NCBI GenBank assembly: GCA_947646735.1
Contig: CANTFK010000607.1
Location: forward strand, 1-45,669
Source of the DNA: Peronospora farinosa
Lineage: Eukaryota; Oomycota; Peronosporomycetes; Peronosporales; Peronosporaceae
Length of the DNA stretch: 45,669 nt
Direction: 5' to 3'
Positions 1 through 10,289 of the stretch are shown here, one piece after another. A program made the position numbers and the translations under genes. Below the pieces are notes generated by a model that ran no database searches, had not been told where the DNA came from, and was given only the letters and a program-made list of their open reading frames with translations. How positions within the stretch are numbered: position 1 is the first letter of the stretch; the number at the start of each line of letters is the position of its first letter.

Positions 1-17
1 GAGAACAGATTGTCTAT

Positions 18-2843
18 TTACTGATTAGTGCAAGATCTCTGGTAGGTAGTTAACCACACTAGCAACGCTGGAGGGTCCAGGAATTGCCTACGGCTGGCAG
101 CACGTCTATGAACGCCGGACTGCCCTCTCGGTTCTGATATAAATATGTCGTAACATGCAGATAGTTGGGCTCCACGGACGGCTGTGGCCGCTCTGCAATG
201 GAGACGTTTGATGAGCGCCCTCAGTTGGAGCTGAATCCTATTCCAGATCAAAGTTTCACTGGCTTGTATCGGAATAAGCGCATTGTTAAAAATCCTATCC
301 ACGCGAAGTTGCCAGAGCATTGTGATAATGACGGTCACTGCGACTTCCCAAATCGTCCTCCAGGCTGTGGCGAATAGATCAATGTCTTCCGGGTACCGGG
401 CTAACAGCTTTGCTGTGACCTGCGGCGAGATACGTGGTACGCTACAGTTTGCGCAGTGTTCGAGCCAATCCAGGAGGTGGGTAGGATGGTGAAGTGTACT
501 CTCCCAATGACTGATAAGCCGGGCCCAGATTGCCTGAGCGCGGGGACATCCCCAAAAGAGATGCTCCTGGGTTTCCTTTTGGCCTACACATTCCAAATAT
601 GTGCATGATCCGTCCGGGGGTCGGTTTTGGTACCAAAAGTTTAGCTGTCCGGTAGCGTGTCGATATCGTGTCCATAACTGGTATTCCGTTTCCGCATGGC
701 CGTGATCCCATAGCTGAGCCGGCGTGACATTTAAAGCTGTGCATTGCCACCGCGTATTCTGGCTCTTTGTGACTAGCCGATCGATGACCTGCTTCAGCGG
801 TGCTGCGAGACCGCGCTTTGTCGCCTGAAAAGCTTGTTTTTTCAAAAAAGTGAATAGTCGATGGTTGGGGACCGTAGGCGGTGCGGACCACGGATAGTGG
901 TGGATCTGTGGGTTGGAAAAAAAGACCACCCCATGTCGGCTGAGCTTGCTCTCCGCTTGTTGGGTGAGCTCCTGCGATTTCCCTTTTACTAGCGGCGGAG
1001 CGCCGTCGAAAACCCAAGTTATGCCATCGTGGCATTGAGTGAGCTCCCAACTCTGAGGGCGATCAGATTCATCAGAGAGTGAAACGCCTCGAACCTTGCC
1101 TGGCCCGATCAGCACCCATGAGATGGCTTGCGTGAATGGTAGCTGTTGCCTTAGCCGCAATGGGCTTGGGCACCCTACCGGATTTCCCACGTCTAGTGGC
1201 GGCGACAAAAGTAAAATTATGATCGCCCATTCTCGAAGTTTCGCATGTGAATGGCGGGGGTCATGGACATCCGTGCCAATGCCGCTGAAGACGTATTCTT
1301 GGGGGCCTGTCCGCTGGATGTGGAGTTGTTCGAGGGATACATCACGAATTCTGTTATATTTGGATCGGGACAGCTCGAGCGCCTGCGGTGAGAGAATCCA
1401 AGGATTACCACTCCACTGAAAAGTCTGCCAAAAATCGTTTATCACCTGAGGCCAAATCTCATCCCCTTGAGGCCGCCATGGAAGGGGCTCGGAGAGGTGC
1501 AAAATCCAGTCATTTTCCTCCCACCAACTGGTCGATGATGACCGAAGGTTCGGTAGATGTTCTTGTACTCGTGCTAGGATTACCGCCGTTTGCGCGATGT
1601 CTGGCCGTAATGTGCAGCCGAGTTCATGGATCACATCGGGATAACGCTCGAACGACGGCGATACGATGTGTTTTACGCTCGGTCGATGCGGGCTGATGCT
1701 CGTGTTACGTGCACCATGCGTGTTCCAGGACACCCACGCTGTGAGATACATATCCTCCGGCCGAGTAAGTGCCAGAAGCGCGTGTTTCACTCGCTGTGTT
1801 TTAATAGCAACTGGGACGGACACTAGGCCAATTCCTCCTGCCTTCCGGGGAGTGTAAAGTAGGCCTGGAGCGACTTTGTGTCTCCCAAGATCGATCTTGT
1901 TGGACGATTTCCAGAGAAATTGTTTATAGAGGTGATCCAATTGTTTTAGCGCCCAGCCGGGGGGCTCGAAAACTGCTGCTGTAAACAAAATCCCGGGGAG
2001 AACAATCGTGTTGAGTATTAGGACACGGTGCTCGAGAGTCGTCGATACTCGCGTTGCAGTGAGGAGGCGGCGCTGTGTATTTTTGATGCGGAGAGCCCAA
2101 TTAATATTTCGCAACTTTCCTGTCCCCACTTGATATCCGAGTTATCTCGTAGTTGTTGACGGAGCAACCACTGCAATTCCTTGGTACGTGAGTTGATGGA
2201 TAGCCGTATTTAAAAATATGATTTGGCTTTTAGTCGGTTGCACTTGCAACCCCGATAGCCGTCCAAACTCAGTAATAATTTCCATAGCCGGTCGTAGTAA
2301 ACTTGCTTTTTGAAGAAATAATGTGGAGTCGTCGACAAACCCCGAAAAGATGTGACTGGGTGTATGTGCTCCCTGAAGTGTGAGCCCCTGAAGTTGTGGC
2401 GACGTTTGTATTGCAACTGCCAATACCTCTACTACCACCAGAAAAAGAAGGGGAGCGAGAGGACAGCCCTGCCGAATACCCGACCGAACTCCCCGAATTG
2501 AAGAAATCTCTCCATTGACTGAGAACCGTGCTGTCGTATTGGTATGGAGCCGTTGAATTAGCGCAAGAAATTTTTCTTCAAAGCCGAAGAGTCGAAGCGC
2601 CTCCACCATAAAGTCTCGGTCGACTGTATCGTAGGCCTTCCGAAAATCCAACAAGACAATGGCGCGGCTGGCGTCGGCGTTTAATGTACTCTCCTTACGT
2701 GCGCTTTGGAGATGAGCGAGCATCATGGATACCGTCTTTTGCATTTGTCGTCCGTGAACAAAGCCTTGTTGAGAAGCACCAATGACATGCGGCAAACACG
2801 AAAAACCATAAACGGTAAATAGACAGTCTGTTTCCGCACACAA
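18..2843 (-). mobile_element. 5'-truncated LINE (non-LTR retrotransposon), RT plus zinc-binding C-terminus
   Basis: One minus-strand reading frame runs from about 2843 to a stop at 18-20, broken only by an in-frame TAA at 2142-2144. Upstream of that stop the translation has reverse transcriptase signatures: SQQGFVHGRQM, then GIRQGCPLAPLLF, then the FVDD catalytic box (about 2325-2345). Downstream it has a C-terminal RT zinc-binding (zf-RVT-like) region with spaced Cys/His around EHLFWGC (about 550-640). The frame starts inside the RT domain, so the endonuclease and any ORF1 are missing, which is the usual result of incomplete reverse transcription of a LINE. The residues around the stop (R-stop-LGYQVG) fit a single-base loss of a Tyr codon. 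The 3' end of the element lies outside the window. LINE identity is secure; the clade is not. Confidence 0.9.
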
Positions 2844-2982
2844 AATATAGAAACTTCAACCGTGATGAACATTTGGTATGATGTTCCCTTTTATAAATTT
2901 ATCGAATGCAACTTTTATAACAAAAAGCTGGGGCGAGAATCACGACAGAGAGAGACATCTTGTCAGTAAATCGGATACTCGG

Positions 2983-2995
2983 ATACTGACTCACA
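2983..2995. repeat. 13-bp direct repeat, left copy (candidate target-site duplication)
   Basis: ATACTGACTCACA occurs here and again at 3606-3618. The copies are identical over 13 bp, with differing bases on both sides, and they bracket a compositionally distinct 610-bp segment. An exact 13-mer pair this close is unlikely by chance (a few in a thousand for random sequence of this length). Confidence 0.5.
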
Positions 2996-3605
2996 CTTCC
3001 CAATTCGCGCCTTCGAGCAACAACGGCCAAGAGACGAAGACCTCAATAGAACAGGTCAACCGGCCCCCTCAGACCAGAGCGGGAAGTCTTTTCAACGGGA
3101 GGCCCAGGATATAGAGGGGGGAGGTTTTCCCTCTGCTGCGTGCGCTATGGGGGGCAAGCGCAGCGTGCGAACCGTAAGAGGAGCACCAACCCTGTCACCC
3201 CCGGGGGAGAGGATCGACGACCGCGGTTATCATTCCCTTCTTCCCCGATAGTTCCTGCTATTTTACGTCAGCCTTCAAGCCGCCGATTCGATCGCCGAGC
3301 GCGAATCTCGGTCCCACGAAGTGAACTTGCCAAGAGCGTGAATTGATCGGCCCCGTCCAGGTGCATCAGCGGTCGATCGAGACTGATCGGTGTGGTGCCC
3401 GGCGCTTGTTGCGATCATTGAGCCACTGTTTACACCTCGGGCTGGATACCCGATTCCACGTGCCCTTTTCGGAGTGTTCCCCATGACGCCCGACGTCTCG
3501 AGCCAGCAGATTGAGCCAGCGAGGCGAAGAATGACGAAGTCCTGGTAGAAGCACTCCAGACATCTTACCAATTTTTAATGTTTGTAGACGGTCTGTTACT
3601 ACTAA
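2996..3605. other. GC-rich segment between 13-bp direct repeats, possible inserted non-autonomous element
   Basis: This 610-bp stretch is more GC-rich than the AT-rich DNA on either side. It contains a purine-rich tract (ATAGAGGGGGGAGG near 3111-3124). I recognise no domain in any frame; the open frames (for example 3275-3571 minus and 3140-3346 plus) look like non-coding translations. Direct repeats at both ends fit an inserted sequence with a target-site duplication, but there is no poly-A tail and no terminal inverted repeat. It could be a SINE-like or non-autonomous LTR derivative, a fragment of the neighbouring LINE's 5' part, or unrelated DNA. Confidence 0.35.
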
Positions 3606-3618
3606 ATACTGACTCACA
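3606..3618. repeat. 13-bp direct repeat, right copy (candidate target-site duplication)
   Basis: Exact second copy of ATACTGACTCACA (first at 2983-2995). It closes the GC-rich segment on the right; AT-rich DNA resumes after it and runs to the 3' end of the head-GIN gene. Confidence 0.5.
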
Positions 3619-3791
3619 TAAAACTTGTAATGTGACAAACACCAATGCTAATGCCACTTGAAAGGATCTTAGTACTTCGCTCCTACCAAAATTTCTCTAG
3701 CTCGTCATATTGTGAAGCCTCGCAGTAGAGAACAATCTTACGCCAAGGTTGACAGCGGAGCTATTCTAGCATAGCATTGCTACCTGTTTGA

Positions 3792-6086
3792 CTACAGGAG
3801 ACGCGTGTAGTGGCCACGATCGCGGCGCTCAGCCCACGAACGAGCAGCCACCACATTCACCGCCACAATGCCCACACCGATGAACGCGTAGAAGAGGCCG
3901 TGCGAGGTAGTCGAAGTCGCGTCAGTCTGCTGCACGTTCGACAGCGACGTGGTCATCAGTTCCGTCACGTTGGACTGCTTAGCCGACACGAAGGCGTAGT
4001 CCGGATCGTCCGATAGCGCCGACTTTGATGTCTCGACGGTGTAGTATGCCGGGAGTTTAGCCGGGACAGCCACCGGCTCGTAGATCGCCACCTTGTTCAC
4101 CGCTGCCGGGTACACGATGGTGTTGGCATCACGCCAGAACCACCAGCCCTTGATCTTGACGTCCGTTGGCGGCGCGTTCACGTAGCCCACCTTACCCCAC
4201 ACCGACGTAGACACCGTAAGCTTGTCAGTCACCTGTACAAGCACTTCTCCTTTACCCCAAACGTCGACATTCGAAGTGGCTGCCACAATCGATCCAGCAA
4301 GTAGCTGGCCAGAGCCAGACAGATTCAGAGATTCCTTGTCGACAGATCCCGCCGTAGCAATACTCGCAACGCCAGATCCGTAGACCGATGCCTCAAGCTT
4401 TTGGGCTGTCAGGTTTTGCGTGTCCATGACAACGTTACCCGAGCCAGAAAGCGTGGACTTAATCTCATCAGCCAACAGAGCGTCTGTAACCAACGCAACA
4501 GAACCACTGCCCGCGACTTCCACGTCTAGTATAGCATCGAGGTTTACTGAGGGAACCTCTAACTGTACCAGGCCATCACCCGTCACTTCAATCTCCAACG
4601 AGTTTAAGGTCGCGTTTGATCCAGACTTCAGGTACAAATTGCCATCGCCCACGCACGCGAACTTGATGTCCGCCTCGGCATCATCAAGTGTCACAACATC
4701 ATCGTTCAGCACCACGTCACCCGAGAAGGCTGTGGTTACACGGCGTAGCAAATTCTTCTCAAACAAATAGATTTGCGTCATCACATATCCCTCAGCATTC
4801 GTCTTCTCGTTCTTCAGATGAACCTTAAGTCCGTCATTGCGACGCGGGTGCAGAGGCACAGCTTCAATCATGTTCAATAAATCCAACGAATCGCCTGTAA
4901 TGACGATCTTGGCCACAATAGTCTCTTCACCTTGTGACTGTTCTTTATCCTCTTCTTCGTGGTGACGATGATGTTTGCGCAACATCATAGTCGAAATCTC
5001 GATTGCACCTGCTGCTACGGTATTATCATTTAATCTATTGCCCAACCCGGACAGCAATTCCTGTGAGACCGCACCCGGTACAACTCCGGGCTCAGAGCCT
5101 GGAATGACACCGGGGACAACACCCGGAGTCGTGCCTGCAACGACACCCGATATTTTAGTAGCAGGATCTTCCGAAGCAGGATCTTCTGGTGCAAGAGGAA
5201 CCGTACCCGGTACAACTCCGGGCTCCGAGCCTGGAATGACACCGGGGACGACGCCCGGAGTCGTGCCTGCGACGACACCCGGTACTTTAGTAGCAGGATC
5301 TTCTAAAGCAGGATCTTTTGATGCAGGAGGAACCGTACCCGGTACAGCTCCGGGCTCCGAGCCCGGGATGACACCGGGGACAACACCCGGAGTCGTGCCT
5401 GCGACGACACCCGGTACTTTAGTAGCAGGATCTTCTAAAGCAGGATCTTTTGATGCAGGAGGAACCGTACCCGGTACAACTCCGGGCTCCGAGCCTGGAA
5501 TGACACCGGGGACAACACCCGGAGTCGTGCCTGCGACGACACCCGGTACTTTAGTAGCAGGATCTTCTGAAGCAGGATCTTTTGATGCAGGAGGGACCGT
5601 ACCCGGTACAACTCCGGGCTCCGAGCCCGGGATGACACCGGGGACAACACCCGGAGTCGTGCCTGGGACAACACCCGGTACTTTAGTAGCAGGATCTTCT
5701 GAAGCAGGATCTTTTGATGCAGGAGGGACCGTACCCGGTACAACTCCGGGCTCCGAGCCCGGGATGACACCGGGGACAACACCCGGAGTCGTGCCTGGGA
5801 CGACACCCGGTACTTCAAGGGCTCCAGTAGCGGGATCTTCCGACGTAGAAGCCTCTGCCTTTGTCGGAGGCAACAATGACGGATCTAACTCTACGAAGAC
5901 AGGGCCAGGGATCGCGAGGTACAGCTGCTGGAGCTGCGCAAAACTGGTGATGGTCCAAATACGCTGTAGAGATTGGTGTTTATCCACAATCTCCTCGGGT
6001 GAGGTCACATTCGACGCATTGAACGTCCATGCGTGGGTGACACCAAGGGCCATCGCCATTGCTGTGACACACGCCGAGAGCTTCAT
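3792..6086 (-). CDS. Secreted, membrane-anchored head-GIN-like (DUF2807-type) protein with Pro-Gly repeats
   Basis: The frame opens at 6128, but I choose the ATG at 6086 because it begins a good signal peptide (MKLSACVTAMAMALGVTHAW); this gives 764 aa. Residues about 91-338 are a tandem repeat of 44 aa rich in PGVVPG, TTPG and GSEPG with a charged KDPASEDPATK linker. Residues about 392-640 are a beta-rich region with recurring GSG and GDG turns (AGSGSVALV, SGSGNVVMD, YGSGVASI, SGSGQLLAG, WGKGEVLV), the pattern of the head-GIN/DUF2807 beta-helix domain. A single hydrophobic segment (about 728-748) with a short basic tail follows. By architecture it would be a surface protein with an extended stalk and a beta-helical head near the membrane; an adhesive role is inference. 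The repeat is also open on the opposite strand. Confidence 0.85.
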   Translation of the reverse strand: MKLSACVTAMAMALGVTHAWTFNASNVTSPEEIVDKHQSLQRIWTITSFAQLQQLYLAIPGPVFVELDPSLLPPTKAEASTSEDPATGALEVPGVVPGTTPGVVPGVIPGSEPGVVPGTVPPASKDPASEDPATKVPGVVPGTTPGVVPGVIPGSEPGVVPGTVPPASKDPASEDPATKVPGVVAGTTPGVVPGVIPGSEPGVVPGTVPPASKDPALEDPATKVPGVVAGTTPGVVPGVIPGSEPGAVPGTVPPASKDPALEDPATKVPGVVAGTTPGVVPGVIPGSEPGVVPGTVPLAPEDPASEDPATKISGVVAGTTPGVVPGVIPGSEPGVVPGAVSQELLSGLGNRLNDNTVAAGAIEISTMMLRKHHRHHEEEDKEQSQGEETIVAKIVITGDSLDLLNMIEAVPLHPRRNDGLKVHLKNEKTNAEGYVMTQIYLFEKNLLRRVTTAFSGDVVLNDDVVTLDDAEADIKFACVGDGNLYLKSGSNATLNSLEIEVTGDGLVQLEVPSVNLDAILDVEVAGSGSVALVTDALLADEIKSTLSGSGNVVMDTQNLTAQKLEASVYGSGVASIATAGSVDKESLNLSGSGQLLAGSIVAATSNVDVWGKGEVLVQVTDKLTVSTSVWGKVGYVNAPPTDVKIKGWWFWRDANTIVYPAAVNKVAIYEPVAVPAKLPAYYTVETSKSALSDDPDYAFVSAKQSNVTELMTTSLSNVQQTDATSTTSHGLFYAFIGVGIVAVNVVAARSWAERRDRGHYTRLL
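5073..5815 (-). repeat. 132-bp in-frame tandem repeat (about 5.6 copies) coding for Pro-Gly stalk
   Basis: Copies recur at 5073, 5205, 5337, 5469, 5601 and 5733, exactly 132 bp (44 codons) apart, with only scattered base differences. The last plus-strand copy is partial and ends near 5815. Because the period is a multiple of three, gain or loss of copies keeps the reading frame. The near identity suggests recent expansion or gene conversion, and copy number may vary between isolates. Confidence 0.95.
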
Positions 6087-7495
6087 AATAACTGTCAAAA
6101 CTTCTGGGGGTTTCGTAGCAAACTCCAAAGTGAAGGGGAAGATCCTGAGTTTTAGTCCACCTTAAATGCGACAAGCCAGTGCAATATATCTTGCAGCATT
6201 TAATTTACCTGTAAGAAGCATTTGACAGTAGTGCCATAAAACTTTCTAAGCTTATTGTATAAAATGATAGTCTCTGTTTTTAAGTCGGATAATACTTCAT
6301 ATTGATTTGCAGGATAGTGTCAGCTGGGAATCAGGTAAGCAAAAATTACTTGAAAGGTACATGTTCTTATTTATTTGTTTTGCTTTATAAGGAGGCGGTA
6401 GCTTTGTCATTAAATATTCTAGAAACGGGTGTCCAATGAGCTCGTTTTGACATTGGAAATCATTATATAGTCACATTAACGTATGATAAACTAAACTAGA
6501 TTTTCTAAAATGGACCTGGAAGGATAAATGAAGGCCGACGTTCGAGAATACTCTGTCAGTGACGATCTGTTCCGTTTTTTGTTGTCCAAAGGCCAAAGTG
6601 TATATAATGCTCTATGGAGATTGCGCGTTACATCAGCGTCTAGCATTGCGAAGCGCTGACATGAACTTGAACTTAACGCAGCTTCACCAAAGCCCTTGCA
6701 GCATATGAAGCAGTAAGAAGCAAGGCGACAGTTACGGCCTTTGTTACAACCGGCGGAATTTAAAGAGGCTTTGTCGCGACGGCTTAAATTGCGGCGCGCC
6801 GATAAATCACAGCACTGTATAGCTTGTCGAGGCAGCGTCTTACGACAAATAAATGTAGTTTATTCTACCGTACTTCCGTACGTTTCTGACTGCCTCTCGA
6901 GCCAGAAGAGCACTGAATTCATATTTTTGATGGAAGCCGAGTAATATGTAGACATGATGATAGCCTACTAAAAAAGTAGGATTTTAACCATATCTGATAA
7001 CAAAAGCTGTAAACATTTTTGCCATTTATAACGCATCGACGGGGCATTAGGGAGATGGGCGAAGTGGCACTGGTGGAAATCTTAGGCGGGCAAAACGGCA
7101 AACCACATACAGCCATGATTAGTGTCCAGTGCTACTGTACTCTTTTCCACCTTCTTAGTCTATAGCAGGCCAATTTGACGTTGTCGTCAGGAGGTAGTGC
7201 CCACAAGTACGCCACGCTACGTCGCCGCAGCGATGGTGTTACTTGCAAAGCGAAAATGACAGGGCATTTAGTTTTACGATCGAGACGTATTATTCGAACA
7301 GTTACAAAGTGAAATATTTCGTACCATTTCTGCAAGGGAAATGGTACGTCAGAGGGTTTCGGCTAAAGGGAAAGGGGAGAACGACTGCAGACGGTAGCAA
7401 GTCGCACATAAGGCAATATTCCATCGCCTACGCACTTCAGTTGTGAGCGATCTTTAGTGCCTAATACCTCCAAGTTTATACAATCTTTAGTCATT
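6087..7495. other. Intergenic region between two divergent genes
   Basis: About 1.4 kb of AT-rich DNA separates the starts of the head-GIN gene (minus) and the MYB gene (plus), so it should hold both promoters. The short open frames (6741-6944 plus, 6919-7116 minus, 7243-7446 plus) lack recognisable domains and I do not call them genes. No repeat or RNA gene seen. Confidence 0.6.
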
Positions 7496-10047
7496 ATGGT
7501 GGATACATCGACTGATAATCAGCCAGAGCCGGCGCCACCCACGGACTCGACAGCTTCGGACAACTTTGGCGACTTGTTAGCGCAACTTCTGCAATCTTTA
7601 CCTACTGAAGCGTCGCGGCTTTTTCTTATGGCACTTAGCGGTCTCTCTCCAAGCGAGAGTGCTGAGCTCTGTCGTTACGTGGATCGTCTACGTGATGAGA
7701 AGCAGTTTCGTGTGATAAAAGCCATGGCCGAGTCTACCGTTGAGGGAAAGAAGAAATTTATATTGAATTTGCGCAAAAAGTTTCTTGTACAACAGGCTAA
7801 ATTGGCTGAAGTACAGGCGCAGGAGGAGCAAATCATGGAATCTCATCTTATGCGCAAGCAGGCGCTTAATGGTGCGTCCCTGAAAGTGTAGTAGATAATT
7901 TACAAGTGCAATAACTAACATGTTTTTTCTTATTGTTACTGATCTATCCTAGCTGCCAGCCGGGTAAAGATGCTCAGTGGTGGTGCTAACAAATTTCACT
8001 CTTTCAATGCTGTAGTGGGTCCTGACGGGTACGTCTAGCCTTTTTGTGAAAATTTACGTTTATTTTTGGTCTTGACTTCTACGTCTTCTCGTATTTCTTG
8101 TTTTGATGCATTCACAGCAAACAAACTACTCATCACAAGCTGACGCCACAGAACTTGGCTGGAATGCCAAATGCAGAAGGTTTTGTTGTTGGCCGTAGCC
8201 TCTCTTCATCTTCCGTCGTGATTTCCAAAGAAGATATCTCACAAGTGGGGCGGCTTCTAAGCAACTCTCACATCGGTGACTCGGAAATGAACCTGCGCGA
8301 GCTGGAAATTAATAAGAAGGGGTTTATTCCGGGTGACTACACCGTCTCGACTCTAACACAGGACGACGATGTGTCAGCAGCTAAGCGCGATCGTTCGCAG
8401 AGCAGTCGGACGTTAGTAGAAGGGGAGCAAAAGCCCACACAGCGCACGCGCTCTGATACAGGGACGCCTATTGCATCTTATGGTGAAAATGCCGACAACT
8501 TTAATGATAATAATGGACTGGTGGAAGATCCGGAGGCTCCGACGACCAAGCGCTGGACCAAAGGGCAGGATACGGCCCTTCGGGAGAGTGTACGCATTCA
8601 TGGTGAAAAGAACTGGAAAGCTATTGCTGAACTAGTGCCTGGTCGTAATCACGCCCAGTGTCTGCAGCGTTGGCGCAAGGTGCTGAAGCCAGGTCTTGTG
8701 AAGGGGCACTGGTCGTTTGAAGAGGATCAGGTGCTGGAGTATCTGGTGACACAGGGTTGCAACAACTGGGGCCAGATCGCTGAGCGTATCCCTGGACGTA
8801 CACCAAAACAGTGCCGAGAACGGTGGAAAAATCACTTGGATCCGGCCATTAACAAGGGACCGTACACCGAAGAAGAAGATTCTGTGATTCTTACTGCTCA
8901 GGCAAGACTCGGCAATAAGTGGTCGCAAATTGCGCAGCTGTTAAAGGGTCGGACGGAAGACTCCGTGAAGATTCGATGGAAATCGCTGAAGCAGAACCCG
9001 AGCAAAGCTGCGGCTTCACATGCCCAGCACAAGAAGAACCAGCAGCAGGCACAGGCTGCCGCCGCTCAGCAAGCGGCGATGGGCTATAGCAACTCATCCT
9101 TAATGCGTCAGCGACAGCTGCAACTTTTGCAGCAGCAGCAGCATTTACAGGCGCACAACGCTGAAGCGGTGCAGCAGCTGGACCAGCAGCAGCAGATTCA
9201 GCAAATGCGTCTCCACGAGAAGCTCCTGCAGCAACAAATGCAGCAAGGCCAGCATGCCAGTCACGTCGCCATGTTAACGGAGGATCTGAAGGCGGAGCCA
9301 TATCAACAAAATCGAGTTATGCTTATGAGCCACTCACCTGGTGGCGATCCGAATTTGTACGCCGCTGCTGCCTACGCCCAGCAACCGTATGCCCCACCGC
9401 AGCAATATGAGGGTCAGGATTACGCCACCAATAATGGCTACGACCCACGGTACTACGAACGACAGACGCCTACTGGAGCAGGTAGTCAAGGAGCGTCTCC
9501 TGCACATCAGACCGACCATCACCAGCAGAACAATGGTGAGGCCTGGCTCCAGCCTGCTGTATCCGGTTCAAACGGCGAGATCGATCAAGATGGGATGCCC
9601 CGAATAGAAGACAGTCAGCAACAGCAGCAAGCTCAACAGCCTCAGCAACCCAACTCAAATGGTGCGGGCATGTGGGATCCTTATTCGCGTCATGATGCGT
9701 CGCAGCTGAGTCCACTGAGTCTGCAGGTGAGTGAGTTTCTTTTTTAAGAAGGCCGCCTACCGTGCCGATAAACGTCTATTGCCGGGGGAGAAGCAATTGC
9801 GGAAGGCTTGCGCGGCCTGGCTTCGTCCTATGAGGATAAAATGAGCTTGAATTGGTTGCTGACTGCCTTCGACCGGTCGCGTGCTTTGCAGGCGTTATTG
9901 CAAGATTCTTCGCGAGGTGGATCATTGGACCCAAGCTTTTACCAGCCAGTGGAGCAACAGCAGCAGCCGCCCGTGACATACGAAATGAGCCCATCGAACT
10001 TTGGTGTCATACCGACCATGTCGTTTTCCCACACGCAATCATTGTAG
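7496..10047 (+). CDS. R1R2R3-type MYB transcription factor, four exons, Gln-rich
   Basis: Four exons join in phase: 7496-7871, 7953-8028, 8118-9730 and 9806-10047, giving 768 aa. Introns are 81, 89 and 75 nt with GT-AG ends; the first has a CTAAC branch-like motif. The ATG at 7496 is the first in frame. Exon 1 encodes a charged, coiled-coil-prone stretch (about 80-120). Three MYB repeats lie at about 294-445, each with spaced Trp: R1 starts W297, R2 contains GHWSFEEDQ, and R3 has Tyr in place of its first Trp (GPYTEEEDS), a common R3 variant. Then follow long Gln-rich and Tyr/Pro-rich tracts, as in activation domains. 3R-MYBs bind DNA in the nucleus; in oomycetes some are tied to sporulation, but nothing here assigns a stage. 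The third intron is the least certain: it uses the second GTGAGT (9731), the one that keeps phase. Confidence 0.9.
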
Positions 10048-10289
10048 CGTATAAAGTGAGGCCGACCGCAAAAACAATGTACTAACTAGGTAAGAAGTGT
10101 CATTAGTTTGCAAACGCTACGTAATTCGAATGAATTTTATACTACGGGGTATTTATTTGTAGAAGCGAAAAACAACTTGAATTCTTTTGCTACTTGATTC
10201 TTTGCTACTGAATATACCCCACTAACCTTTCATAAACGATATGTCAAACTACCGTATTTAGACAGGTTATTAACATTTCTCGCGCTAAT

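Noticed and set aside
442..1050. 202-codon minus-strand frame inside the LINE
   Set aside because: Out of frame with the RT and zinc-binding frame; no domain.
4975..6165. 396-codon plus-strand frame across the head-GIN gene
   Set aside because: It is the antisense reading of a 132-bp repeat that lacks stops by periodicity. The minus frame has a signal peptide, domain and membrane anchor.
7457..7891. Stand-alone 144-aa gene
   Set aside because: Starts with GTG, and its splice phases lead into the MYB frame; it is MYB exon 1 plus intron read-through.
9808..10047. Separate small gene after the MYB gene
   Set aside because: It begins at a TTG and joins the MYB frame in phase through a 75-nt GT-AG intron, so it is the last MYB exon.
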